Assembly (NCBI GenBank): GCA_003244245.1
Contig: QHBY01000198.1
Location: 1-51,090 of the forward strand
From: Pseudonocardiales bacterium
GTDB taxonomy: Bacteria; Actinomycetota; Actinomycetes; Mycobacteriales; Pseudonocardiaceae
Length of the DNA: 51,090 nucleotides
Reading direction: 5' to 3'
How positions within the stretch are numbered: position 1 is the first letter of the stretch; the number at the start of each line of letters is the position of its first letter. Shown here piece by piece: positions 1 through 8,533 of this stretch. The notes beneath the pieces were generated by a model. It was not told where the DNA came from and did not search any database. It worked only from the letters and a program-made list of their open reading frames with translations. The position numbers and the translations under genes are program-made.

Positions 1-16
1 TGGTGACGGCCTGATC

Positions 17-54
17 ATGGTTCCCCGACCCGTAATCGCAGGTCGGGGAACCAT
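17..54 (-). terminator. Probable glnA terminator hairpin
   Basis: A perfect 14-bp inverted repeat (17-30 with 41-54) encloses a 10-nt loop just past the glnA stop codon at 60-62. There is no T-rich tail on either strand, so it would act as the U-less hairpin type common in actinomycetes, possibly in both directions. Confidence 0.65.
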
Positions 55-59
55 GGTGA

Positions 60-1484
60 TCAGACGTCGTAGTACAGGGCGAACTCGAAGGGGTGCGGGC
101 GCAGGCGTAGGGGATCGATCTCGTTCTCCCGCTTGATTGCGATCCAGGTCTCGATGAGGTCCGGGGTGAAGACGCCACCTTCGAGCAGGTAGTCGTGGTC
201 GGCCTCGAGACGGTCGATCACCGCACCCAGGCTCGCCGGCACCTGCGCAACGTCCTTGGCCTCCTCGGGAGGCAACTCGTAGAGATCCTTGTCGATCGGC
301 GCGGCGGGCTCGTAGGCGTTCTTGATGCCGTCGAGCCCTGCCATCATCATGGCGGAGAAGGCCAGGTAGGGGTTCCCCGAGGCGTCCGGGCACCGGAACT
401 CGATTCGCTTGGCCTTCGGGTTGTTGCCGGTGATCGGGATCCGGATGCAGGCTGATCGGTTGCGCTGCGAGTACACCAGGTTCACCGGCGCCTCATACCC
501 GGGCACCAGGCGGTGATAGGAGTTGACCGTCGGGTTGGTGAACGCCAGGAGCGACGGTGCGTGGTGCAGGATGCCGCCGATGTAGTGTCGCCCGAGGTCG
601 GACAGACCGCCATAGCCGGACTCGTCGTGGAAGAGCGGTCTACCGTCGGTCCACAGCGACTGGTGGGTGTGCATCCCGGAGCCGTTGTCCCCGAACAGCG
701 GCTTGGGCATGAACGTCACGGTCTTGCCGGCTGCCCATGCGGTGTTCTTGATGATGTATTTGTAGAGCTGCAGGTCGTCGGCAGCGTGTAGCAGCGTGTT
801 GTACTTGTAGTTGATCTCCGTTTGTCCCCCGGTTCCCACCTCGTGGTGCGCCTTCTCCACGGAGAATCCGCTCCCGATAAGGTGAGTGACCATTGCGTTG
901 CGCAGGTCTGCGAAGTGGTCGGTCGGCGGTACCGGGAAGTAGCCGCCCTTGTAGTTGACCTTGTACCCTTTGTTGCCGCCCTCCTCGTCGGTGCCGGTGT
1001 TCCACCAGCCGGCGATCGAGTCGACCTCGTGGAACGCGCTGTTAGAAGTGGTGTCGAAGCGCACCGAGTCGAAGCAGTAGAATTCGGCCTCAGGACCGAA
1101 GTAGGCGGTGTCGGCAATGCCGGTGGAGGCGAGGTACTCCTCAGCCTTGCGGGCCACATTGCGCGGGTCGCGACTGTAGGCCTCCCGGGTGAACGGGTCG
1201 TGCACGAAGAAGTTCATGTTCAGCGTCTTCTGCACCCGGAACGGGTCGATGCGCGCTGTCGCGGGGTCGGGCAGCAGCAGCATGTCCGACTCGTGGATCG
1301 ACTGGAACCCACGCACCGACGAGCCGTCGAAGGCCAGGCCCTCCTCGATGACCTCCGCGTCGAAGAAGTCAGGCGGGACCGTGAAGTGCTGCATAACGCC
1401 CGGCAGGTCGCAGAAGCGGACGTCGATGAACTCGACATCCTCGTCAGCGATGAAGCGCAGGACCTCATCGGAGTTGGAGAACAC
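60..1484 (-). CDS. glnA: Glutamine synthetase, type I
   Basis: Glutamine synthetase condenses glutamate and ammonia with ATP in the cytoplasm and is the main ammonia-assimilating enzyme. The 474 residues are the usual length for a GSI-beta dodecamer subunit. The N-terminal beta-grasp domain is followed by the catalytic domain with the [19 protein letters not shown] and NRSACIRIP motifs. The sequence [10 protein letters not shown] places a candidate adenylylation tyrosine near residue 402, so control by GlnE is likely. The GTG start at 1484 is supported by AAGGAG at 1494-1499 (minus strand). A GlnR-type box lies at 1563-1600. The gene is transcribed away from the RDD gene, which matches the glnA1 locus of M. 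tuberculosis. Confidence 0.97.
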   Translation of the reverse strand: MFSNSDEVLRFIADEDVEFIDVRFCDLPGVMQHFTVPPDFFDAEVIEEGLAFDGSSVRGFQSIHESDMLLLPDPATARIDPFRVQKTLNMNFFVHDPFTREAYSRDPRNVARKAEEYLASTGIADTAYFGPEAEFYCFDSVRFDTTSNSAFHEVDSIAGWWNTGTDEEGGNKGYKVNYKGGYFPVPPTDHFADLRNAMVTHLIGSGFSVEKAHHEVGTGGQTEINYKYNTLLHAADDLQLYKYIIKNTAWAAGKTVTFMPKPLFGDNGSGMHTHQSLWTDGRPLFHDESGYGGLSDLGRHYIGGILHHAPSLLAFTNPTVNSYHRLVPGYEAPVNLVYSQRNRSACIRIPITGNNPKAKRIEFRCPDASGNPYLAFSAMMMAGLDGIKNAYEPAAPIDKDLYELPPEEAKDVAQVPASLGAVIDRLEADHDYLLEGGVFTPDLIETWIAIKRENEIDPLRLRPHPFEFALYYDV

Positions 1485-1546
1485 CGTCGTTCACTCCTTC
1501 GTGCGCTGTGTTGTGGACCGGCGTGATCGGTCAGGTCGCTGCGGCG

Positions 1547-1552
1547 AACCTA
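1547..1552 (-). promoter_or_regulatory. Candidate -10 of glnA
   Basis: TAGGTT on the minus strand lies 10 nt downstream of the GlnR-type box. A start site about 7 nt further on would give a leader of roughly 55-60 nt before the GTG at 1484. Inferred from hexamer fit and position only. Confidence 0.45.
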
Positions 1553-1562
1553 AGAGGGTGGT

Positions 1563-1600
1563 GTTGCGCGACCATTACCCGGATGTTTCACCAAGGTTAA
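1563..1600 (-). promoter_or_regulatory. GlnR-type binding box upstream of glnA
   Basis: Read on the minus strand, four 5-mers are separated by exactly 6 nt each: TTAAC, GAAAC, GTAAT, GCAAC. The published actinobacterial GlnR site is gTnAc-n6-GaAAc repeated twice. Each of the three imperfect 5-mers differs by one base from its consensus and the periodicity is exact. It sits about 80-115 bp before the glnA start, just upstream of the TAGGTT hexamer, which suits an activator. Confidence 0.75.
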
Positions 1601-1637
1601 AGGGCAGGTGGTGGGCGACGCTAGCCCGTCGACGGCA

Positions 1638-1643
1638 TACCCT
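1638..1643 (+). promoter_or_regulatory. Leaderless-type -10 of the RDD gene
   Basis: TACCCT ends 6 nt before the GTG at 1650 and no Shine-Dalgarno sequence is present, so transcription probably begins at or near the start codon. Confidence 0.55.
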
Positions 1644-1649
1644 AGTCGG

Positions 1650-2111
1650 GTGAATAGGTGGACCCAAACTTGGCTGACCGGCGCAGCGGAGCGTCTCCCC
1701 GGTGAGCCGAGCGCAGATACCGGTGAACCGGACTACCCCGGTCAGCGGCTCGGACTGCCCGAGCATGGACCCGGGTCGGCTGCCACCTTCGGTCCCCGCA
1801 TCCTCGCCATCGTGATTGACTGGCTGCCCTGCTCGGTGGCGGCGCAACTGCTCACGAAAAACCCGGCGTTCTCCGCCCTGGCGCTGTTCGCGGCTATCAC
1901 CGTGTTCTCGATCGCGATCGCAGGCCGTACCGTCGGGCACACCGCGGCGGGGTTGCGGGTGGCGCTGCTGGACGGGCGTCGGGCCGGCTTCGGTGCCGCG
2001 GTGATCCGCACGGTGCTGCTGTGCCTGTTGATCCCACCGGTGGTGTACAATTTCGACGGCCGTGGCCTGCACGACCGCGCCGCCGGGACGATTGTGCTGC
2101 GGACTCGCTGA
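1650..2111 (+). CDS. RDD family membrane protein
   Basis: A 153-residue membrane protein of the RDD family, whose members mostly have unknown function (some are linked to ion transport). The motif order is visible: an arginine and aspartate in the first hydrophobic segment (RILAIVIDWLPCSV), a second segment (ALALFAAITVFSIAIAG) followed by GHTAAGLRV, and a third (VIRTVLLCLLIPPVVY) ending in GLHDRAAGTIVL. An in-frame start exists at 1608, but the GTG at 1650 fits the leaderless hexamer and gives the N-terminus VNRWTQTWLTG. The gene is divergent from glnA and convergent with the DUF4191 gene, as is Rv2219A in M. tuberculosis. Confidence 0.85.
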   Translation: MNRWTQTWLTGAAERLPGEPSADTGEPDYPGQRLGLPEHGPGSAATFGPRILAIVIDWLPCSVAAQLLTKNPAFSALALFAAITVFSIAIAGRTVGHTAAGLRVALLDGRRAGFGAAVIRTVLLCLLIPPVVYNFDGRGLHDRAAGTIVLRTR

Positions 2112-2115
2112 GCGT

Positions 2116-2871
2116 TCAGCGTCGGCGAACGGCGCGCTGCACGTTGCGCATCTTGGCGCCCGGCGGCATCGGTCCCTTGGGCACCGCGGCGCCACGGGTG
2201 GCGAGGATCGCCAGCTTGTTCTCCAGCAAGAGGATCTGCGCCTTCTCGACATTGCGCGGCAGTTTCGCCAGATGCCGGGGCAGTCTGGCCAGCGAGACCT
2301 GCCCTTCGCCGCTGCCCACCGTGACGTCATAGATCGGAACGTCACCGATCAGTCGCGATACGCGCTTCTTCTCTTGGGCCAGCAGCGGCTTGAGACGATG
2401 CGGGGCGCCTTCGGCGACCAGCACGATTCCGGGGCGCCCGATGGCCCGGTGCACGGCGTCGAGTTGCGTGGTGCCCGCCACCGCGGGTGTCACCTTCCAC
2501 CCACCGCGCAGGTTCTCCAGTGCCCAGGCCGCAGCGCCCGGCTGGCCCTCTGCCTTGGCGAAGACGTTGCGTTGAACACGGCGTCCGAAGAGCAGTATCG
2601 CGCCGAGGCCGCCGAGCGTGACGCCGAGCGGTAGGGATATCCACTGCTGGCCGAACAGGAAGCCTACCCCGAACGCCACTGCGGTGATGCCCAGGAACAC
2701 CCCGATCATCAACGGCAGCAGGACCTTGTCCTCGCGGCGCTGGATGTTGAAGGCCTCAAGGACCTGCGCCCGGCGCTGCTTGGACGCGGCGCGGGCCTCC
2801 TGCTTAGCGGCCTTCGCCGCCTCTTTGTCCTTAGTCGCAGATGCCGGTTTCGGAGGGGGTTTGGCGGGCAT
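2116..2871 (-). CDS. DUF4191 membrane protein
   Basis: A 251-residue conserved actinobacterial protein of unknown function, similar in layout to Rv2219. A lysine- and alanine-rich N-terminal segment (about 1-45) precedes two transmembrane helices (about 50-70 and 78-98), followed by a basic soluble domain containing GAAAWALENLRGGWKVTP and IGRPGIVLVAEG and a tail ending AKMRNVQRAVRRR. Two ATG codons compete, at 2877 and 2871. The second is preferred because TATCCT ends 6 nt before it, the leaderless spacing used elsewhere here. It lies 20 bp downstream of lipA on the same strand and converges on the RDD gene with a 4-bp gap. Confidence 0.88.
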   Translation of the reverse strand: MPAKPPPKPASATKDKEAAKAAKQEARAASKQRRAQVLEAFNIQRREDKVLLPLMIGVFLGITAVAFGVGFLFGQQWISLPLGVTLGGLGAILLFGRRVQRNVFAKAEGQPGAAAWALENLRGGWKVTPAVAGTTQLDAVHRAIGRPGIVLVAEGAPHRLKPLLAQEKKRVSRLIGDVPIYDVTVGSGEGQVSLARLPRHLAKLPRNVEKAQILLLENKLAILATRGAAVPKGPMPPGAKMRNVQRAVRRR

Positions 2872-2877
2872 GCTCAT

Positions 2878-2883
2878 AGGATA
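2878..2883 (-). promoter_or_regulatory. Leaderless-type -10 of the DUF4191 gene
   Basis: TATCCT on the minus strand ends 6 nt before the ATG at 2871. It overlaps the alternative ATG at 2877, which argues against that start. Confidence 0.5.
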
Positions 2884-2891
2884 CGTGCAGA

Positions 2892-3863
2892 TCACCGATG
2901 CCTGGATACCCGACTGCCGCGATGCGCGACGGCCTTCGCGTAAAGCCGGCCGGCCCGGTAGGAAGATCGGACCAGCGGACCGGCCAGCACCCCGGTGAAA
3001 CCCATCAGCTCGGCGGCGTGGGCATGCTCGTCGAACTCCTCCGGCGGGATCCAGCGCGCCACCGGGTGGTGCCGAGCCGAGGGCCGGAGATACTGAGTGA
3101 GGGTGAGCAGCTCGCAACCCGCGGCGTGCAGGTCGGCCATCGCGGCGGTGACCTCCTCGACCTCCTCGCCAAGACCCAGGATCAGGTTGGACTTGGTGAC
3201 CAGCCCCGCGTCGCGAGCGGCCCGCAGAACGTCCAGGGAGCGCTCGTAGCGGAACCCCGGCCGGATCCGCTTGAAGATCCTTGGCACGGTCTCCAGGTTG
3301 TGCGCCAAGACTTCGGGCGCGGCGCCGAACACCTCGCGCAGCTGGTCGGGCCGGCCGGTGAAGTCCGGGATGAGCAGTTCCACCCCGGTGCCGGGATTGA
3401 GCGCGTGGATCTGCCGGACGGTCTCGGCGTACAGCCAGGCGCCGCCGTCGGGCAGATCGTCCCGCGCAACTCCGGTCACCGTCGAGTACCTCAGTCCCAT
3501 CACCCGAACCGATTCGGCCACCCGCCGTGGCTCGTCGCGGTCCAGTGGGGCGGGGCGGCCGGTGTCGATCTGGCAGAAGTCGCAGCGCCGGGTGCACTGC
3601 TCGCCGCCGATGAGGAAGGTGGCCTCCCGGTCCTCCCAGCACTCGTAGATATTGGGGCAGCCAGCCGCCTCGCAGACCGTGTGCAGTCCTTCCCTGCGCA
3701 CCAGGCCCTTGAGCTCACGAAACGACGGTCCCATCGTGGCCCGGATCCGGATCCACGGCGGCTTGCGCTCGATCGGTGTTGCGCTGTTGCGGACCTCGAG
3801 CCGCAGCAGCTTGCGGCCGCCGGCCTCGGATCCTGCGTCGGATCCTGGGGGTGCGACGTTCAC
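2892..3863 (-). CDS. lipA: Lipoyl synthase
   Basis: LipA inserts two sulfurs into the octanoyl group carried on lipoyl domains, using S-adenosylmethionine and two Fe-S clusters. The sequence shows the auxiliary-cluster region [12 protein letters not shown], the radical-SAM CxxxCxxC in CTRRCDFC, and the conserved [25 protein letters not shown] and [12 protein letters not shown] segments. With the GTG at 3863 the protein has 323 residues, a normal length. That start is preferred over the GTG at 3872 because TAAGGT ends 7 nt before it. Expected substrates encoded nearby are the E2 at 5265-6917 and GcvH at 48714-49115. No lipB adjoins it; a decayed SDR gene does. Confidence 0.96.
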   Translation of the reverse strand: MNVAPPGSDAGSEAGGRKLLRLEVRNSATPIERKPPWIRIRATMGPSFRELKGLVRREGLHTVCEAAGCPNIYECWEDREATFLIGGEQCTRRCDFCQIDTGRPAPLDRDEPRRVAESVRVMGLRYSTVTGVARDDLPDGGAWLYAETVRQIHALNPGTGVELLIPDFTGRPDQLREVFGAAPEVLAHNLETVPRIFKRIRPGFRYERSLDVLRAARDAGLVTKSNLILGLGEEVEEVTAAMADLHAAGCELLTLTQYLRPSARHHPVARWIPPEEFDEHAHAAELMGFTGVLAGPLVRSSYRAGRLYAKAVAHRGSRVSRHR

Positions 3864-3870
3864 GAGCGCC

Positions 3871-3876
3871 ACCTTA
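3871..3876 (-). promoter_or_regulatory. Leaderless-type -10 of lipA
   Basis: TAAGGT on the minus strand ends 7 nt before the GTG at 3863. The hexamer contains the TAA stop codon of the upstream SDR remnant (3874-3876). Confidence 0.55.
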
Positions 3877-4350
3877 CGCGGGGTCCGGGCTCACACCGGT
3901 CAGCTCCGCGGTGCGTTCCCAGAGCCGCCGGGCGGTGTGCACGTTGCGAGCGGCTGCGCTCGCTGCCACCCGGCCAGGAGCCCCGCGGGTCTGTCCGAGA
4001 CTGGATGGACCGAAGTACTCCCCGCCGCGCACGTCAACCGCGGTGGCGGCGTAGAGCTGCGGCAACGCACCCGTGGCGACACCCTGGGAGATCAGCTTAT
4101 TACCCCACCGAACGAACTGGTCAAACGGCGCGGGCAAGTGCATCCGGGTGGTGTTGCCACCAGCTCGGTGGCGGTGAGGCCGGGACGGGCAGCGACTGCG
4201 AACAGGTTGCGCCCGAGGCCCCGGACCCGCCGGCCCAGCTCGAAAGTGAACAACAGGTTGGCCAGTTTCGACGCGCTGTACGCACCGACGGGGCTGTATC
4301 GCCGCCGCTCGAAATGCAGATCGTCGACGTCCAGCCCACCTCCGCGGCGC
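3874..4350 (-). pseudogene. 5'-truncated, frameshifted SDR oxidoreductase remnant
   Basis: Two adjoining reading frames together give the C-terminal half of a classical short-chain dehydrogenase. The upstream part (about 4350 to 4145) reads GLDVDDLHFERRRYSPVGAY then SASKLANLL, with the catalytic Y-x3-K, and RPGLTATELVATPPG. The reading then shifts by one base near 4145-4155 into MHLPAPFDQFVRWGNK, continuing through GGEYFGPSSLGQTRGAPG to [11 protein letters not shown] and a TAA at 3874-3876. The N-terminal Rossmann half with the NAD(P)-binding glycines, about 120-130 residues, is absent because the preceding gene ends at 4371. It occupies the position of lipB in M. tuberculosis. Family assignment rests on recognised motifs. 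Confidence 0.8.
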
Positions 4351-4370
4351 CGGTCATCGGTATGCCTCGG

Positions 4371-5261
4371 CTATTCCAGGGCCGCTCCCAGCGCCGCTGG
4401 CAGGGTCGGATGCCGGAAGGGATAGCGGTGTCTGCTCAGTACCGCAGGCACCGCGCGCTGCCCCGTCAGCACCATCTGGTCCACCAGTTCTGCACCGCGA
4501 ACCAGGCGTAGCGCGAAACCCGGCACCACCAGCAGCGTCGGGCGGTGCATCGCTTCGCCTACCGCCTTGGTGAACTCCTCGTTGGTCACCGGGTCTGGAC
4601 CGCTGAGATTGACCGGACCGGACAACTCGTCGTGTTCCAGGGCGAAGCGGATCGCACCCACCTCGTCGTCCAGCGAAATCCACGGCATGTATTGCGCTCC
4701 GGTGCCCAGCCGACCACCCAGTCCGGCCGCGAACAGCGGTTTGAGCTGGCCCATCAAGCCGCCAGACGGGGAGAGCACCAAGCCGGTGCGCACCCGCACC
4801 ACCCGCGCCCCGGCCCGCTCCGCGGCCGCCGTCGCCGCTTCCCAGTCGCGGCAGACTTCAGCGAGAAACCCCGCACCCGCCGGGGCGGTCTCGTCGACCT
4901 CGAGGTTTCCGGTGTCGCCGTAGTAACCCACCCCGGAGGCGTTGACCAGCACCGGAACCCGATGCTCGGCGACCGCGGTGGCGAGTACCTCGGTAGGCGC
5001 GATCCGGCTGTCCCTGATGGCCTGCTTGAACTCCCCGGACCAGCGCCGGTCGGCCATCGCCGAGCCGCACAGGTTGACCACCGCGTCGATGCCATCCAAG
5101 GTGCCGGCGTCCATCGTTGCCGCCGACGGGTCCCAGACCCGCTCGTCCGGGCCGCGCGGGCACCCTCGCACCAGCCGCAGCACGTCATGACCGGCTTGGC
5201 GCAGCAATGCCACCAACGCAGTACCGATGAGACCCGACGACCCCGCGATCGCGACGCGCAC
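4371..5261 (-). CDS. TIGR01777 / DUF1731 family epimerase-like protein
   Basis: A 296-residue extended-SDR protein of the SulA/YfcH-like TIGR01777 family (Rv2216-like); the physiological substrate is unknown. The nucleotide-binding GSSGLIG is at residues 7-13. The segments NLCGSAMADRRW, NASGVGYYGDTG and VRVRTGLVLSPSGG are characteristic, and the C-terminal domain contains NLSGPDPVTNEEF and HRPTLLVVPGFALRL. The start at 5261 lies 3 bp after the sucB stop, so it is probably cotranscribed with sucB. This pairing with the lipoylated E2 is conserved in M. tuberculosis. Confidence 0.9.
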   Translation of the reverse strand: MRVAIAGSSGLIGTALVALLRQAGHDVLRLVRGCPRGPDERVWDPSAATMDAGTLDGIDAVVNLCGSAMADRRWSGEFKQAIRDSRIAPTEVLATAVAEHRVPVLVNASGVGYYGDTGNLEVDETAPAGAGFLAEVCRDWEAATAAAERAGARVVRVRTGLVLSPSGGLMGQLKPLFAAGLGGRLGTGAQYMPWISLDDEVGAIRFALEHDELSGPVNLSGPDPVTNEEFTKAVGEAMHRPTLLVVPGFALRLVRGAELVDQMVLTGQRAVPAVLSRHRYPFRHPTLPAALGAALE

Positions 5262-5264
5262 GAG

Positions 5265-6917
5265 TTACAGCTCGAACGTCGCGCCGATGAGGCGCTGTTT
5301 GATGGTGTTGAGGAATCGGGCCGCGTCGGCTCCGTCGACGAGCCGATGGTCGTAGGACAGCGCCAGGTAGATGATCGAGCGAACCGCGATCGTGTCGCCG
5401 TCTTCGCCGGCGAGGACGACCGGTCGCTTGACCACACTGCCCGTACCGAGGATCCCGACCTGCGGTTGCAAGATGATCGGCGTGTCGAACAGCGCCCCCC
5501 GCGAGCCGGTGTTGCTGAGGGTAAACGTGCCGCCGCTCATCTCATCCGGGGTGATCTTGTTCGTTCTGGTCCGCTCGGCGAGGTCGGCAATCCGGCGGGC
5601 CAGCCCGGCGATGTTGAGGTCACCCGCGTCGTGGATCACCGGCACGAGCAGGCCGCGCTCGGTGTCCACGGCGATGCCGAGATGCTCCGCACCGTGGTAG
5701 GTGACTTCGCCCTTATCGGTGTCGATCGAGGCGTTGACCTTCGGGTGCGCTTTGAGCGCCTCGACGGTGGCTTGGGCGAAGAACGGCAGGAACGACAGCT
5801 TGACGCCCTCCCGGGCCTCGAAATCCCGTTTGGCGCGATCGCGCAGCCGGGCGAGACGGGTGATGTCAGCCTCCACCACGGTGGTGAGCTGCGCGGAGAT
5901 CTGGAGCGACTCGACCATCCGCTTGGCGATGACGCTGCGCATCCGGGACATCTTCTCGGTCCTGCCGCGTGCCTCGGCGACTGTCGCCGGTGACGGGCCC
6001 GAGCGCGGTGCCGCGGCGGACGGCGCCTGTTGCGGTTCGGGTGTGGCGGGCGGTTGCTGGGGCGTAGCGGGCTGGGGTTCGGGCGTTTCGACGGCAGCGA
6101 GCACGTCCTGCTTCCGGATCCGGCCACCGACCCCGGTGCCCTGCACGGTCGACAGGTCAATCCCGTGCTCGATCGCGAGCTTGCGCACGAGTGGGGTCAC
6201 ATACGGCGCGCCGCCCGCCGCCCCGTCGTCCCCGCTGGACCCTGATGCTGCGGCACGGTCGGCGGGTTGCTCTGGCTCGGCGCTTTGTTGGGGCTGATCC
6301 GGTGTGGTGGGCGGCGGCGCCTCGCTCTGACCGTCGCCGTCGCCCACCGTGGCTAGTGTGGCGCCGATGGGAACGGTCTCGTCTTGCGCTGCGATGATCT
6401 CCAGCACGGTGCCCGCGACCGGGGAGGGGATCTCGGTGTCTACCTTGTCGGTGGACACCTCGACGAGAGGCTCGTCCACGGCAATGGTGTCACCGACCTG
6501 CTTGAGCCACCGGGTCACGGTTCCCGTGGTGACGCTCTCACCCAGCGCGGGCATGGTCACGGCTGTCTCGGAGCCCATCGACGAGGTTGGCGGCGCGGCT
6601 GGTCGCTGCGGTGGTTGCGCCGGCTGGGTGCGACTAGGCGGCTGAGGGGACTCAGCCTGCTGGGGCCTGGTCTGATCGGAAGATTCACCGATCACGGCGA
6701 GCTCCGCGCCGACCTCAACGGTTTCGTCCGCGGGCACGACGATCCGCTGCAGCACCCCGGCCGCCGGCGAGGGGATCTCGGTGTCGACCTTATCGGTGGA
6801 CACCTCCACCAAAGGCTCGTCCACCTCAACGGTGTCACCTTCGTTTTTCAGCCAGCGGGTCACCGTTCCTTCGGTGACACTCTCGCCGAGCGCAGGCATC
6901 GCCACGGAGTACGCCAT
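5265..6917 (-). CDS. sucB: Dihydrolipoamide acyltransferase (E2) of 2-oxoacid dehydrogenase
   Basis: The E2 core of pyruvate or 2-oxoglutarate dehydrogenase carries acyl groups on lipoyl arms and transfers them to CoA. The 550 residues contain two lipoyl domains with the [12 protein letters not shown] motif (lipoyl lysines near 43 and 158), Pro/Gln-rich linkers, an E3-binding domain ([17 protein letters not shown]), and a catalytic domain ending in [15 protein letters not shown] with the active-site HxxxDG. The ATG at 6917 gives [13 protein letters not shown], the usual start; an upstream in-frame extension is not conserved-looking. It lies 34 bp downstream of lpd. The M. tuberculosis counterpart (DlaT/Rv2215) serves pyruvate dehydrogenase, so the gene name does not fix the substrate. 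Confidence 0.95.
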   Translation of the reverse strand: MAYSVAMPALGESVTEGTVTRWLKNEGDTVEVDEPLVEVSTDKVDTEIPSPAAGVLQRIVVPADETVEVGAELAVIGESSDQTRPQQAESPQPPSRTQPAQPPQRPAAPPTSSMGSETAVTMPALGESVTTGTVTRWLKQVGDTIAVDEPLVEVSTDKVDTEIPSPVAGTVLEIIAAQDETVPIGATLATVGDGDGQSEAPPPTTPDQPQQSAEPEQPADRAAASGSSGDDGAAGGAPYVTPLVRKLAIEHGIDLSTVQGTGVGGRIRKQDVLAAVETPEPQPATPQQPPATPEPQQAPSAAAPRSGPSPATVAEARGRTEKMSRMRSVIAKRMVESLQISAQLTTVVEADITRLARLRDRAKRDFEAREGVKLSFLPFFAQATVEALKAHPKVNASIDTDKGEVTYHGAEHLGIAVDTERGLLVPVIHDAGDLNIAGLARRIADLAERTRTNKITPDEMSGGTFTLSNTGSRGALFDTPIILQPQVGILGTGSVVKRPVVLAGEDGDTIAVRSIIYLALSYDHRLVDGADAARFLNTIKQRLIGATFEL

Positions 6918-6951
6918 CTGTTGCCTCGACTCTCGTCTTCCGTAGGAGATT

Positions 6952-8364
6952 TCAGCCGTGCGCGTGCAGCGGCTTGCCGGCCAGGGCGAGGTGTGCCTCA
7001 CCGAGCGCCTCGTTCTGCGTGGGGTGGGCATGTACCAGCGCAGCGACGTCATCCGGGTAGGCGTCCCAGTTGACGATCAGCTGAGCCTCGCCGACCAGCT
7101 CGCCGACTCGATCGCCAACCATGTGCACTCCCACCACCGGACCGTTCTTGGCGCGTACCAGCTTGATCGCGCCCTTGGTCTGCAAGATCTGGCTGCGGCC
7201 GTTGCCTGCTAAGTCGTAAATGATCGTCTCGATGTCTCCGTGACGGTCCTTGGCCAGCGCTTCGGTGAGCCCGACCGAGGCCACCTGCGGCTCGCAGTAG
7301 GTCACCCGCGGGATACCATCCTCATCGATCGGGGCGGGGGTACGCCCAGCGATGTCCTCGGCGAGGAAGATGCCCTGAGCGAACCCGCGATGGGCGAGTT
7401 GTAGCCCGGGCACGATGTCGCCCAGCGCGTACACCCCCGCAAGGTTGGTGCGCAGCCGGTTGTCGGTGAGCACGAAACCGCGGTCCATCGCCACGCCGGC
7501 CTCCGCGTACCCGGCGTCTGCGGTATTCGGTCCTCGGCCCACGGCGACAAGCAGCAGATCGGCCTCGAGCTGCTCCCCAGACTCCAGGCTCACGGTGACT
7601 CCGGAGTCGGACTGGGTAGCACCTGTGAACCGCACCCCGGTCTTGGACGTGATGCCGCGCCGGCGGAAAGCTCGCTCCAGTTGCTTGGAACAGAAATCGT
7701 CCTCGGCGGGGACCAGCCGGGGCAGCGCCTCGACGACGGTCACCTCGGCCCCGAAGGAGCGCCACACGCTGGCGAACTCGACTCCGATGACGCCGCCGCC
7801 CAACACCACCACCCGGTCCGGGACGTAGTCGAGGTTCAGCGCCTGATCACTGGTGATGAACCGGCCGCCGATCTCCAGGTCGGGTAGGGACTTGGCATAA
7901 GAACCGGTAGCCAGCACGATGCTGCGCCCGGTGTAGCGCTGCCCGTCGACGTCGACGTCGACGGCGTTGGGCGCGACGAACTTGCCGCTGCCCTCGACAT
8001 AGCTGATACCTCGGGAAGCCACCAACCCCTGCAGGCCCTTGAACATCTTGGCGACGACGCCGTCCTTGTACTTGTTGACGCCACCCATGTCGATGCCCTC
8101 GAGCGTGGACTTCACCCCGAACTGGTGGCCGTTCCGAGCGGCGTCGGCTACCTCAGAAGCCTGTAGCAGCGCCTTGGTGGGGATGCATCCACGGTGTAGG
8201 CAGGTGCCACCCAGCTTGTCCTTCTCCACCAGGACGACGGACAGGCCCAGCTGGGCAGCACGCAGCGCACAGGCGTAACCACCCGAGCCGCCGCCGAGGA
8301 TCACCAGATCGGTGGTGCTTACTGAAGTCTCTGAAGTCTCTGAAGTCTCTGAAGTCTCTGTCAC
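6952..8364 (-). CDS. lpdA: Dihydrolipoyl dehydrogenase (E3)
   Basis: This flavoprotein reoxidises dihydrolipoyl groups of 2-oxoacid dehydrogenases and of the glycine cleavage H protein. The 470 residues hold the FAD-binding GGGSGG, the redox disulfide in [13 protein letters not shown], the NAD-binding [13 protein letters not shown], and the C-terminal [13 protein letters not shown] with the catalytic histidine. The GTG at 8364 is supported by AGGAG at 8372-8376 (minus strand), 7 nt upstream. It adds an unusual [13 protein letters not shown] tail made by 9-bp tandem repeats before the fold begins at about residue 18. It adjoins the E2 gene, whereas in M. tuberculosis lpdC lies elsewhere. Confidence 0.96.
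   Translation of the reverse strand: MTETSETSETSETSVSTTDLVILGGGSGGYACALRAAQLGLSVVLVEKDKLGGTCLHRGCIPTKALLQASEVADAARNGHQFGVKSTLEGIDMGGVNKYKDGVVAKMFKGLQGLVASRGISYVEGSGKFVAPNAVDVDVDGQRYTGRSIVLATGSYAKSLPDLEIGGRFITSDQALNLDYVPDRVVVLGGGVIGVEFASVWRSFGAEVTVVEALPRLVPAEDDFCSKQLERAFRRRGITSKTGVRFTGATQSDSGVTVSLESGEQLEADLLLVAVGRGPNTADAGYAEAGVAMDRGFVLTDNRLRTNLAGVYALGDIVPGLQLAHRGFAQGIFLAEDIAGRTPAPIDEDGIPRVTYCEPQVASVGLTEALAKDRHGDIETIIYDLAGNGRSQILQTKGAIKLVRAKNGPVVGVHMVGDRVGELVGEAQLIVNWDAYPDDVAALVHAHPTQNEALGEAHLALAGKPLHAHG
8323..8358. repeat. Four tandem 9-bp repeats in the lpdA 5' end
   Basis: TGAAGTCTC occurs four times head to tail (plus-strand reading), encoding the repeated Glu-Thr-Ser near the Lpd N-terminus. 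The unit is a multiple of 3, so copy-number change would keep the frame. Confidence 0.95.
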
Positions 8365-8503
8365 TGAGACGCTCCTGGGCAGACGTCGGTAACTGGATTG
8401 CGCGCCACAGCCATCTTGTCACCACGGCCGGGCGGCCCCGGACGTGGGCGATATCCCCAGTGGTTGCCCTGGCTAGTGCGTTGAGCTGGCAGGATTGGCG
8501 TCA

Positions 8504-8520
8504 ACGCCGCATTTTGGCGT
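8504..8520 (-). terminator. Small hairpin after pepA
   Basis: ACGCC (8504-8508) pairs with GGCGT (8516-8520) around a 7-nt loop, 14 nt past the pepA stop. The stem is short, so terminator function is tentative. Nothing else was recognised in the 169-bp pepA-lpdA gap. Confidence 0.35.
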
Positions 8521-8533
8521 CTCGTCGACGCGA

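Noticed and set aside
2878-3642. In-frame N-terminal extension of the DUF4191 protein to 3642
   Set aside because: The extension reads lipA in another frame. The conserved protein begins at the ATG at 2871 or 2877, where a leaderless hexamer is found.
3874-4370. A divergent lipB
   Set aside because: Both frames of the interval give SDR motifs (YSASKLAN, GGEYFGP); no octanoyltransferase motif was found in any frame.
2898-4511. Open frame of 537 codons antisense to lipA and the SDR remnant
   Set aside because: It runs opposite lipA, crosses the remnant and has a low-complexity Arg/Gly/Pro-rich translation without domains.
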